Shown: piece after piece, positions 27,949-37,430 of the stretch | How the letters are laid out: the number at the start of each line of letters is the position of its first letter | How positions within the stretch are numbered: position 1 is the first letter of the stretch | Assembly: GCA_030765065.1 (NCBI GenBank) | Contig: CM060983.1 | Span: 231,410,753-231,474,752 of the forward strand | Direction of reading: 5' to 3' | DNA: 64,000 bases | Origin: Deroplatys truncata | Lineage: Eukaryota; Arthropoda; Insecta; Mantodea; Mantidae | The notes under the pieces: generated by a model | The model's database searches: none | Told to the model about the DNA's origin: nothing | Seen by the model: the letters and a program-made list of their open reading frames with translations, nothing else | Made by a program: the position numbers and the translations under genes

Positions 27949-29266
27949 ATGGTAATACTCCAGTGGAACGTTAATGGGTTCCGGGAACGCCTTCCGAACA
28001 TACAGTGTTTAATTTCCCAATTTTCCTGCTTTAGGCATGACTGTAGTTGAACCGCGTGCCGGCGGTGGGGTTGGTATTTTTTGGCGCATAGTATTTGTGC
28101 CTCCTACATACCGCTGCGCACAACCTTGTCGCCTGTGGCTGTGCGTGTCCAATTGGAGGGTGTCTGTTTCTCTGTTTGCAACATCTATCTATCACCGCTC
28201 AGTGTCGTTCAGGCGCTTTTGGCACAGATTCCGTCACCGCTCCTTTTCATTGGTGATTTGAATGCCAAACATTTTCTCTGGGGTTCCGACACTGAGATGC
28301 TCGTGGATGCCTTATAGCAGACGTTTGTGATATGTCCGGCATACTTTTGTTAAATACTGGTGTCCCTACCTTCTTATCAGCTGCCTATGGCACCCACTCA
28401 GCCTTGGATCTTTCTTTCTGCAGCCCGGCATTAATTCCCCTTCTAGATTGGTCGGTGGTTTCCGACCCTTTTGGCAGTAATCATTACCCTATTACCATTC
28501 GCTTGTCCAATCACCGTCCTGTACCCCCAAGACATCCTTCTGGTTTATTTCTAAGGCTGACTGGGAGGGGTTTCGCTCCCTCGTTCTCAGTGATAATGGG
28601 TTTGCCACCATAGATGAAATGATGGAGTATTTTACTTGTTCTCTTTTACTCGCAGCGGATTCCAGTATTCCTCGAGGTTCTTGTGCCCCGTGTCACGTTC
28701 CTGTCCATTGGTGGACTACGGAATGCGGTTTGGATCTCAAAACGCGCAGGCGTGCCCTGCGTGTCTTTCAGTTACATCCTACTGAGGATAACTTCGTTGC
28801 TTTTAAGCGTTCTCGGGCTAGGGCACGTTTTGTGCTTCGCAATGCCAAACGCAAGTCTTGGAAATCCTATGTCTCTTCCCTATCCCGTCGGAGTTCTGCG
28901 CAGCAGTTCGGCGTATGTATGGCAGGGGTCGGCGTGCGATCATTCTCGGTCTTGCCGTAAACGCCACCACTTATACCAGCGAACTGGATATAGCCGAAGC
29001 CCTTGCCAGCTCCTTGGCTACTTTTAGCCAAACGACTAGTTATGATAGGTCCTTTCTGCCCATTAAAGCCTCTGCAGAGCAGTTGGTCCTTGATTTTAAC
29101 AGTGACTGTAGTGAGTCGTACAACGCACCTTTTACCGTTGCCAAGCTGGCTCATTCTCTGTCGCCAGGGATTCTTCCGCTGGTCCCGATGACATCCACTG
29201 AAAAATGCTACTTCATCTCCCGCCTGAGACGACTTCATTCTTGCTCGGGTAACACAACCGCATCTG
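27949..29266 (+). pseudogene. LINE copy B ORF2, endonuclease part
   Basis: Starts at an ATG with MVILQWNVNGFRERLPN, the usual first motif of the LINE AP endonuclease. Frameshifts follow. LLFIGDLNAKHFLWGS (about 28,240-28,290) supplies the catalytic Asp/Asn motif. LLNTGVPTF and SALDLSFCSP follow, and the last motif reads SNHYPIT, where SDHxPI is usual. Homology runs on into the linker before the RT, including RARARFVLRNAK near 28,815 and LAHSLSPG near 29,150, and then ends at the minisatellite edge. No RT box is present. Confidence 0.83.
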
Positions 29267-30359
29267 TCGTCATGTTAGAACTAATACCTATAAAATGTGA
29301 TCTTAGAACAAATTAATTTTGAATTGTGATATTGCTACAACAAATTAACTGTAAAACTGTAATAATGTTACAACTAATTAGCAATAAAATGTGACGATGT
29401 TACAACAAATTAACTATAAAATGTGAATATGTTACAACTAGTTAACTATAAAAGGTGAAGATGTTACAACTAATTAACTATAAAATGTGAATATGTTACA
29501 ACTAATTAACTATAAAATGTGAATATGTTACAACTAGTTAACTATAAAATGTGATGATGTTACAACTAATTAACTATAAAATGTGAAGATGTTACAACTA
29601 ATTAACTATAAAATGTGATGATGTTACAACTAATTAGCAATAAAATGTGACGATGTTACAACTAATTAACTATAAAATGTGAAGATGTTACAACTAATTA
29701 ACTATAAAATGTGATGATGTTACAACTAATTAACTATAAAATGTGATGATGTTACAACTAATTAACTATAAAATGTTAACATGTTACAACTAATTAACTA
29801 TAAAATGTGAACATCTTACGACTAATTAACTATAAAATGTGAACATCTTATGACTAATTAACTATAAAATGTGATAATGTTACAAGTAATTAAGAGTAAA
29901 ATGTTAACATGTTACAACTAATTAACTATAAAATGTGATAATGTTGCAACAAATTAACTATAAAATGTGATAATGTTGCAACTAATTAACTATAAAATGT
30001 GGTGATGTTACAACAAATTAACCGTAAAATTGTGATAATGTTGCAACTAATTAACAATAAAATGTGAACATGTTACAACTAATTAACTATAAAATGTGGT
30101 CATGTTACAACTAATTAACTATAAAATGTGGTGATGTTACAACAAATTAACCATAAAATTGTGATAGTGTTACAACTAATTAACTGTAAAATGTGAACAT
30201 GTTACAACTAATTAACTATAAAATGTGGTCATGTTACAACTAATTAACTATAAAATGTGGTGATGTTACAACAAATTAGCCGTAAAATTGGGATAATGTT
30301 ACAACTAATTAACTATAAGATGTGAACATGTTACAACTAGTTAACTATAAAAGGTGATT
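29267..30359. repeat. 32-bp minisatellite, left part
   Basis: About 34 tandem copies of a 32-bp unit, ATGTTACAACTAATTAAC followed by TATAAAATGTGA plus two variable bases (for example starts at 29,461, 29,493 and 29,525). Variants include CTAGTTAAC, AATTAGCAATAAAATG and AAATTAACCGTAAAATTG. No coding potential. It continues at 31,448 after an insertion. Confidence 0.93.
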
Positions 30360-30533
30360 TAGTAGTTGAAGCAAAAATGTTATATGGTAGTGAAATATGG
30401 GGAGTAGAACAGGCTGGGAAGAGATAGATATGGTACATAGGAGTTTCTGCAGAGAAGTGTTAGGCCTGCCAAATGCTACAGTTAAGGAATTTGCTCTAAT
30501 TGAAATGCAGAGAGTGGGGGGAAAGGGGTAATA

Positions 30534-31163
30534 ATGGAAAGAGCTCTTAAATATTGGTACAGACTATTAAATTTAGAAGAGAAGAACTTGTTGAGGCAGT
30601 GTTTGGAATTCCAAGAAAGGAGCTTGAAGAAGAATGGGTGGAGTTATAGTATACAGACTAATTTGGAAAATAGTGGTCTAGGGGAAATCTGGAGAAGGAG
30701 GGAAAATAATGTTAAGGGTTTCTGGAAAGAAGCTAGGCAGAGGTTTGAAGATATAGAGATACAAAATTTATTTAGCAACATTGGGAACAAAAGTTCCTTG
30801 GAATCATATATATTAATAAAAAATGTATGGGCTAGAGAACAGTATGTGGATAATACAAATAAGGAACAAAGAGAAAGTATTGCCTGGGCACGAGCAGGTG
30901 TATGGAGATTAATAGGAATGAGAAATGGGTTCCCACAGAATCAGTGCCCAATATGTGGGGAAAGAGAAGATTTAGAACATATCGTTTTTGACTGTAAAGG
31001 TACACAACATTGGAGAAAGGTAGCTATAAATGGGAAATGGGTAAATCGGGACAGGAAAGTAGCTTTAAGCAAGATTTTTAACAAGGATAGTAAAAAGGTA
31101 GGAGAATACTTGTCCAAAGTTAAAAAGAAATGGTTATGGACAATAAAAAGAGATGTAAATTAA
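30534..31163 (+). pseudogene. LINE ORF2 C-terminal domain with CCHC-type finger
   Basis: An open frame of 209 codons, rich in Lys, Glu and Arg. Upstream, in other frames, are LYGSEIWG and VHRSFCREVLGLPNATVKEF, which resemble the region after the RT palm/thumb in arthropod LINEs. So this is the C-terminal end of ORF2, not a separate gene. Its most telling motif is CPICGEREDLEHIVFDC (about residues 137-153), the Cys/His finger that many LINE ORF2 proteins carry after the RT. The frame ends at TAA 31,161-31,163, about 280 bp before the (AAAT)n tail. The start ATG is probably not a natural one. The absence of stops over 630 bp suggests a fairly young insertion. Confidence 0.8.
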
Positions 31164-31189
31164 TTTCATCAAGTGATGTTAAGTTTTGT

Positions 31190-31214
31190 AATTATATTAT
31201 TATTATTAGTAGTA

Positions 31215-31260
<46 letters not shown>

Positions 31261-31262
31261 TA
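31190..31262. repeat. (TTA)n microsatellite in the LINE 3' region
   Basis: About 70 bp of ATT/TTA repeats with an AGTAGTA interruption. Shorter ATT runs follow near 31,300. Confidence 0.9.
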
Positions 31263-31447
31263 TTACTATAAGATTATTATTTTGGTAACACTACTATCAT
31301 TTTTATTATTATTATTATCATCATTTTTTATGTTATAATAAGAGTGTAATATGGGTAGAATATGGCAAGATAACAGCTTGGGCTGATGTATAGCCATATT
31401 CTAGGGAAGATTGCTAGCACAAATAAATAAATAAATAAATAAATAAA

Positions 31448-31580
31448 ATAAAAGGTGATTATGTTACAACAAGGTAACTATAAAATGTGATGATTTTACA
31501 ACTAATGAACAATAAAATGTGATGATGTTACAAATAATTACAAATAAAATATGATGTTACATTTAATTACCAATAAAATA
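31448..31580. repeat. 32-bp minisatellite, right part
   Basis: Resumes with ATGTTACAAC at 31,461 and gives about four increasingly diverged units (GATTTTACAACTAATGAAC, GATGTTACAAATAATTAC, ATGTTACATTTAATTACC). The original right edge of the array was degenerate before the LINE inserted. Confidence 0.85.
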
Positions 31581-32334
31581 TGATAATAATTACTGCTAAT
31601 TAGCACTATACCACAAAATGTAATATTTTTACTACTTATCTTTTTTCAAAATCGATGTGAAATCCTGTAGCCTCTAACTGTAGGTTATCACATATTTTAT
31701 ATTTTTTGAAGACAATTTCTCTCTCACTTTTTCCACATGTCAGTGATGATGTGGGTGTATTATATGGGAAATGTGCTTTTACATCTGTTCATATAACTTT
31801 GCCTCATATGTCTTAATGATCACATGTAGTAGTCACCTCTTGTTGGCTGCCTTCATGGAATATATTATGTGATACAAAATAGTTCCTTATTTAGCACAAC
31901 TGTATAGTTTTGTATATTCAAAAGTGTTTTTTTAAATTCACATTCTGAATTAAATATATTACATAACAGAGTTAATGAATCTGGAATGCATGTAAATTGT
32001 TATCAACAAATATATGGAAGGATCCTTTGGTTTAAACCTGCAGCTATTATGACATTGTGCTTATATCACCTTTATTGGTTATGCATGCAGGTGTACATTA
32101 GCCAACCAGGGGAAGGAAACGCAGTATGAAACAATACTTGTCTGTGGTCCATGCATATACAGTACAAGGTTTCTGGCAGTGAGTCATAGCTGAGGAAGCA
32201 GACAACCTGTTGTACAGCAACAAAGTTAAGTGTAAATTCAACTCAATAGTGCATACTTCTATAAAATAGTAAAATCATGTTTGTAATAAAATGTTTTTAG
32301 GGTGATAAATTTAATGAAATTTGAAGTAGCATAG
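31581..32334. other. AT-rich stretch without recognised features
   Basis: No supported open frame, repeat or splice signal. Short ATG-started frames are all chance-sized. Confidence 0.6.
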
Positions 32335-32796
32335 CTCCGTCTTGCAATGTACTGTTTAATGGGCTACAATATAGTCACCATCCTGACGTCGCAGGTTCTA
32401 ACCTGGCAGAGGGTGATGCATTTTTTTGGGTGTAAAAATCCGTATCATAGCTTCCTTCGGAAGGGAATTAAAGATGGTGGTCCAGTGTCGTAGATTGACA
32501 GCATGGAAAAGAACCTCAAGCCTGATAAAGAGGCCTCTGAGCAAACTTTCTGGTGTTTCTCACCCAGTATAGAATGGGACACTAAGAACCATAGCAGTTA
32601 AAGAGCATACATCAAGGGTGGCGAAAATGCCCTCCTCTTGCGAGTCATCAAATATTCAACATGCACTACACCACTCAGCAGCACATGGAAAACAAATGAA
32701 TAGAGGGCTAGAAAAGGATGAGTTGCACCTGTGAGTCACAGTGTCTCGTGAGTCGCGCTTTTGCCACCACTGGCGTACATAAATAAAACTCAATTT
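32335..32796 (+). mobile_element. tRNA-derived SINE, copy 1, split by a MITE
   Basis: Has a tRNA-like head with a B-box-like GGTTCTAACCT at 32,394 and a weak A-box around TGTTTAATGGG. The body shares AAGAACCTCAAGCCTGATAA and TATAGAATGGGAC with the SINE at 41,668. The 3' end is ATAAATAAAACTCAATTT. A hAT-type MITE (32,613-32,772) interrupts the last 40 bases. SINEs of this type are Pol III-transcribed and mobilised by a LINE. Confidence 0.82.
32613..32772. mobile_element. hAT-type MITE, copy 1
   Basis: A 160-bp non-autonomous element. The left end CAAGGGTGGCGAAAATG and the inverted right end CAGTGGTGGCAAAAGCG form the terminal repeat. It is flanked by an 8-bp duplication with one mismatch (GCATACAT, 32,605-32,612; GCGTACAT, 32,773-32,780). 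Eight-base duplications and CA(G)NGGTGGC ends are typical of hAT elements. The second SINE in this window has the site unoccupied. Confidence 0.88.
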
Positions 32797-33548
32797 AATT
32801 TTTAACATAATCACTATAAAACAATATATCAGTAATATAGCATTTCATTTAATTTTCAAAGTGGTGCAACTTCTGCTTGATTAGCAGAATTAATGTAAGT
32901 AAAGTAAATCAGAAGAATTTGTGATTTGAAATGAAATCCAGAACAATTCACAAAAGAAATACAATGTAAATAATAATCTAGCACCTGTTGCTTATAGTGA
33001 CGTGTATATGCATGCAATTTTGTAAATTTGGTGAATCCATAGCCAGCATGCTTGTTGAAAATGTTCTGGCATTTGAGGTCTAGACCTAACCTCACAGGAA
33101 GTAGATTTGTGTGCTGTTGATAATTGTTCCTTATGACTAGCCATGTGTAGCACTAAGTTGGAAACTGCAGCTGTAGCGTTACCTTTAAGGTTTATGGGCA
33201 TCTTACCATGGCAGGTCAATCTCAATACACAGATAGCATTCTTCAAGAAGACTTGTAGTGCTGTATTAGCGTTAATTTGTGAATTTACTTCCTGTATGGA
33301 ATATTGCAAGTTGCTGAAGCTTAACCATGATGAGGAGGTGTAATGCTCAGCTAGAGTGGTAATAGCACTGGTATGAAGATCCATGATTTGACTCCTGGAT
33401 GTGAAGTTTTCAATTCTGATTCAACTTTCTAGGAAGTAGGTTTATTTGTGAAGAGAGCAGTGAAGGTGTGTGGGTAGCTTGAATGACGGCTGATGGTTAA
33501 AACTTATAGATATTTTATGGTATATGTAGTATGTTTCTTTGTCCACAG
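32797..33548. other. Intron or upstream region of the zinc-finger gene
   Basis: No recognised repeat. A minus-strand open frame of 130 codons (32,992-33,384) resembles nothing I know and is treated as chance. A polypyrimidine stretch (TATGTTTCTTTGTCCACAG) ends the interval as a good splice acceptor. Any 5' exon or promoter lies here or further left and could not be identified. Confidence 0.5.
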
Positions 33549-34061
33549 ACTTTTGATGAAATTAGGGACAGCAACTTCAGATGTGGAATGGATACCAAAA
33601 TAGAAATCAAAGAAGAGGATCCTCTCTCAGACAATGTAGCCTCACAGAATGACATACAGTTCTTTATCAAAAATGTTACAGTGAAGACAAACAGTGATGA
33701 TGTGCTTCTGGACGATGATTGTGGCATGACAATCAAAACAGAAATTAAATCAGAGACTCCTTTTCCAGACTTTTATGCACAGAAAGAGAGAGAATGTTTT
33801 CATAAGCATTCTATAAAGCACATTAAGTCTGAAAGTATTATATGCAGCAACAACTGGGAGATAGATACCAAAACAGAAAGTGAGGAACAGACTTTGGTAA
33901 CAGACTTTGGATCACAGAATGAAAGGGAATTCCTTCCAGAAGTTCCTGTAATGAAGGTTAAGAAATACAACAGTAGTCATGAAATGGATAACAAAATAGA
34001 AATTAAAGAAGAACCTTGTTGGCTGGAAACAGATACTTCATCTGTTTGTGATGACATTAAG
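33549..34061 (+). CDS. Zinc-finger gene, acidic exon with IKxE repeats
   Basis: A 513-nt exon, open in one frame, phase 0 at both ends. The acceptor is TTCTTTGTCCACAG and the donor is AAG|GTAAGT. It encodes a charged, Glu/Asp-rich region with no fold I recognise. A degenerate unit of about 40-45 residues appears four times, each starting near MDTKIEIKEED, MTIKTEIKSET, IDTKTESEEQT or MDNKIEIKEEP. IKEE and IKSE fit the SUMO-acceptor pattern (hydrophobic-K-x-E). Exons of this style sit in front of C2H2 fingers in many insect genes, so this is probably the regulatory N-terminal part of a transcription factor. Translation may begin here at the Met in GMDTKIE (33,588) or in an exon further upstream. 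It joins the micro-exon at 42,344 in phase. Confidence 0.72.
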
Positions 34062-34730
34062 GTAAGTTTTTAGAAATCTACTGCAGTTAGGCTTTTTGTT
34101 TATTATTACTATTCTATAAATTATTTGCATTGTGCTATACAAAATTAATAGTGATAAGAGAGAGTTATGATTCTGTACAGTGTGCGTTAGGTGGTGGTGA
34201 TAATTCTTGAAAACTATAAGATACTGTTGGGTGGTTTTGTTGAAATCATACTAAAATATTCTGTGATATTGTAGCATCAGCTACACTTGAAATTAAAAAT
34301 AAATGAATGCTATATGGTGTCAAGGAAATTCAAGAATTTGAAGACAATGGACAACCCAACTATAATGTTTAATGCCTGTTATTTTCTAGTAGGACTTCGA
34401 AGCCTAAATAAAGAAAAAGACCAGTTGTATTTATAGTAAAGCATAAAAAAAACCCTGATATTATTATTTGAGAAAACAAGTGTTAAACTGGGTGATAAGA
34501 GAATGCAAATACCCTAACTGCACACTTTGAAATCTTTGTGAATGCCTTGTGTCCTGCAGGAAAAATCTGATTCAGTGGTGAAGCAATTATCAAAATCAGA
34601 TGAATGTTTTCCAAGATTTTGTCTCTCTATAATATTCTGTAATCTGAATACTTTTTATATACAAGATTGGACCTTATCACTATTATAATTTCAGTTCTTC
34701 CAGTTCTCTTTATTTTGAATGAATACAATG
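34062..34730 (+). other. Start of intron 1, no further feature
   Basis: AT-rich intron sequence after the GTAAGT donor. A CTGCAG|GA acceptor-like site near 34,559 has no matching open frame and donor. Confidence 0.55.
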
Positions 34731-35728
34731 GAGTTGGTCATGTTTAGGTGCTGTGATAACCACTTGATATGATGGGTGTTGGTTTGTAGTGTAGATGTTG
34801 TAAACCAGAGTAGTTAATGGCATAATGTGCGCTAGTGTTCTCACACCTATCATGTGAGTTGTGCCAAAGTTTGCATTGGTTGCACCACATATGGGCACCA
34901 AATTTGTAGGAGTTGTAGCCCTACGTTATGGGTACAAGCTTTGCGGTGGTCTTTGCCCCACGTTTAGGAATCAACTTTTGCGGCAGTGTCATATGTGTTT
35001 ATAAAGTTTATGTGCAATAGTTGTTTTAATGTTTATTTTATTTATGCCTCGGCTGCGTCAGTAATATCTGGTAGATCAAGTATCTCTAAATAGGGCTGCA
35101 GAATAATGTTTACACACATTACACAAATTATAACTAAGTTTTCACTTTGTTCACGGCTGTTGAATAACACTTTACTGACGTATCTTAATATGGAGCTGTG
35201 AGATATTATTCCTAATTACACTTTTAACAGGTAAACATTTATATATTATCTTCACTGCACTGAATTCTCACGTCTACACACACTAAGATATAACCACCAG
35301 ACCCGAACTGCTTGGGTGCACTACTGCCTAGTGTCTACCATTTAAACTTGTACATTTTTGTATTTCTAGTTTCTGATTGGCTAAGCCTACTTATTTTATT
35401 TTGCATTGCTTTCTGTAACCACGTGACCATTTACAAGTTTTTTTGAACATTACATTGGTATTGTTCCATGGACTATTAGTAGCTTTTTTTTAACTTTCTA
35501 AACTAATTGTTGTCTCAAGGTTATCTTATTGTTAGCAACCTTCGGCTTTTACTCTGCTAGGAAAAGCAGCTTGCTTCTATTCTCACAGCTCCTACATTAT
35601 TAAACTACAAAATACATTCACATAATATTTTATACACATACATAATAAAATAAACATAATACAATGACTGTAATATACGCTTTATATATTATAATATGCA
35701 TATTGATTTTAGGCGGGCTGATATTTTT

Positions 35729-35857
35729 ACTTTCTCTACTACATATAGTAAGTAGGGGAAGTATTGTATTCCACCCAAAAATTCGATACCGAGATTTCAC
35801 CAGAAATACATGTTTTGAGACACCCTGAATCCAAAAAAAAGCATTTTTGGAAACATG

Positions 35858-35894
<37 letters not shown>

Positions 35895-36694
35895 GCGTGT
35901 GCGTGTGCGTGTGCGCGTGCGCGTGTGCGCGTGCGCGTGCGCGTGCGCGTGTGCGCGTGCGTGCGTGCGTGCGTGTGTGTGAACAGCATTACTCAGAAAT
36001 GAACATTCGGATAAACACCAAACTTGGTATTTAGGCTCAGTATCTTCCAAGGATGCGACACAAAGGTTTTCAAGAAAACCCCCCCACCCCAGATTACCCT
36101 TTACATGGAAGATTTTTCGAAAATTTTAATTTTCTCAAAAATGGCTCTAAGAATTTTGATTAAAATATCATATGTACAAGATATTTTTATGACAAATAAA
36201 ATGTATATCTTGAATTTCCTGGGAATGTCTCCAAAAGTATTCTTCGTTGTGAACGACTTTTGCATAACTGGTAAACCATAAGAGATAGACAAAATTTTAC
36301 GACACAAAAAATGTAGATCGCGTTAAAATACACAATTTATGTCATATACATTTTTTTTGTTGAGTGAACCATTTTCGAGATATTGCTTGTTATTCCCTTA
36401 AATTTTTCAATACTTATTTTCTCAAATGGGAATTCGTTATTCATTTTTTTTGTCTTGGATATGCAAAAATCTGTGGGAAAGGGAATGGTGCTGCACCTAG
36501 CAACCAGCTATTAAGAGATATGTATGTGCTTAAAGGCTACTGTATTTCCAAATTGCCCTTGTAAATATATATTCCCCTTACATCTCCAAGAAAATTAGCA
36601 ATAAGATAGAGTCTGCAAATGTTTATCTCAATTAACATGAAGTAGATGGAGAATAAGCGTTTGTATAAATTGTTTGTACAAGAGTAGAGAAAGT
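35729..36694. mobile_element. TIR element, about 1 kb, copy 1
   Basis: A non-coding repeat bounded by perfect 12-bp inverted ends, ACTTTCTCTACT (35,729-35,740) and AGTAGAGAAAGT (36,683-36,694), sitting inside an LTR. It shares dispersed blocks with 46,336-47,370: GGGGAAGTATTGTATTCC, TTCAAGAAAACC, TTGATTAAAA, GTAAACCATAAGAGA and ATTAACATGAAGTAGA. It contains a long alternating GT/GC tract. No transposase or clear target duplication is visible, so the superfamily is unknown. Confidence 0.68.
35861..35981. repeat. Alternating (GT/GC)n tract, 121 bp
   Basis: A perfect purine-pyrimidine alternation in which every dinucleotide is GT or GC. Pure GT lies at the left end, GC-enriched steps are in the middle and GT returns at the right. 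This is classic Z-DNA-prone sequence. Confidence 0.95.
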
Positions 36695-36803
36695 CATGTG
36701 AGTGTAACACATCAGATTTTTTATATACTATATAATTAAACTGATATCATTTAAGCAATAAAAGATAATATCAAATCCACAATTAAATGTTGTAATAGGA
36801 ACA

Positions 36804-37430
36804 TTGACAAGGACATATAATAATGATAGTTCATTATATCAAGCATTAAGTGATAATAAATTGGATGTCCATATTATCAAGTAGTTATTACAACAGAAAA
36901 ACCAAATTATCATTAAATTAGGTGAAAAGTTAATATATTATTAAAACACATATCTGCATCTACAAGATAAGAATTAAGTGTGCTGGTTCAACAGACATTT
37001 AATTTGAGTAAATCATTTAAAACCATGTCCAGTTATAAATTAATGACCAAGGAACTGCATCAGTTAACTATTAAATGTGTAACCAAGAAGGAATACACTG
37101 TGATGGCTGGTATAAATACAAATCAAATTGTAAATGAAGCAGTAAGTATAATTTAGAATAGAGAATTCTACAAGTAACACAATAAATGGATCTGACCTAA
37201 AGCAACAGTCAACATGGTTTGATGTGGTGAAACATAATGTCCTGCAATAGTAGGAAAACAAATTGGAGCTGGTTCTAATTTAGCTAAAATAAAAGGTGTA
37301 TCTAAAGTGGTTTCATTACATGTGTACATCTTGCTCCTGAAACTAAATTGGTCTCTCAAATTGATTTTACAAACATAATTTCTCTTGGCTAACTGGTGAA
37401 GAACAAAAGTCTAGGAATCATGATCTTTAT
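36804..37430 (+). other. AT-rich intron sequence
   Basis: No supported feature. The right part may be the eroded 5' region of the LINE that follows. Confidence 0.5.

Larger units (their letters stand above)
26084..29266 (+). mobile_element. LINE copy B, 5' end intact, 3' truncated
   Basis: Begins with the family 5' end CCCCAGGGGCTCACTT, shared with copies at 48,762 and 53,460. The 5' untranslated region then matches copy A (CAGCAGGGATCTTTAC, CTACGGAGGTCT). ORF1 and the endonuclease part of ORF2 follow. At about 29,266 the element stops abruptly, before the conserved RT blocks, and the 32-bp minisatellite begins. It abuts copy A in the same orientation at a point just before that copy's RNase H region. 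Insertion into copy A followed by loss of both 3' ends is the simplest history. Confidence 0.85.
30360..31447 (+). mobile_element. 5'-truncated LINE inserted in the minisatellite
   Basis: A 1,088-bp insertion flanked by a perfect 13-bp duplication, ATAAAAGGTGATT (30,347-30,359 and 31,448-31,460), which belongs to the minisatellite. It holds the 3' end of a LINE ORF2 (LYGSEIWG near 30,380, then the frame listed separately), an AT-rich 3' region with (TTA)n, and a terminal (AAAT)n tail. These are marks of target-primed reverse transcription. The family differs from that of copies A to F. Confidence 0.9.
34740..36803 (-). mobile_element. Degenerate LTR, interrupted by a TIR element
   Basis: Matches the solo LTR at 54,472-55,550 in reverse orientation relative to the usual TG..CA reading. 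Shared blocks, in order: GCCCCACGTTTAGG, TTTATTTATGCCTCGGCTGC, ATTCTCACAGCTCCTACATT, AGGCGGGCTG and TATATAATTAAACTGATATC. The match is split after AGGCGGGCTGATATTTTT (35,728) by a roughly 1-kb TIR element and resumes near 36,720. The right end reads GGAACA, like the CTGAACA end of the other copy. The left edge is uncertain and no target duplication was found. No coding remnant accompanies it, so it is a solo LTR or an LTR-only derivative. Confidence 0.68.

Noticed and set aside
32992-33384. A 130-codon minus-strand open frame upstream of the acidic exon.
   Set aside because: No recognisable motif, and the composition resembles the complement of ordinary intron sequence.
34555-34640. Possible extra exon after CTGCAG (34,559), reading EKSDSVVKQL.
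   Set aside because: No donor in a consistent phase before stops, and the direct join of the acidic exon to the 42,344 exon fits without it.
35630-36050. His/Thr/Arg-rich minus-strand frames with long runs of HTHA.
   Set aside because: Pure translation of the GT/GC alternating tract.
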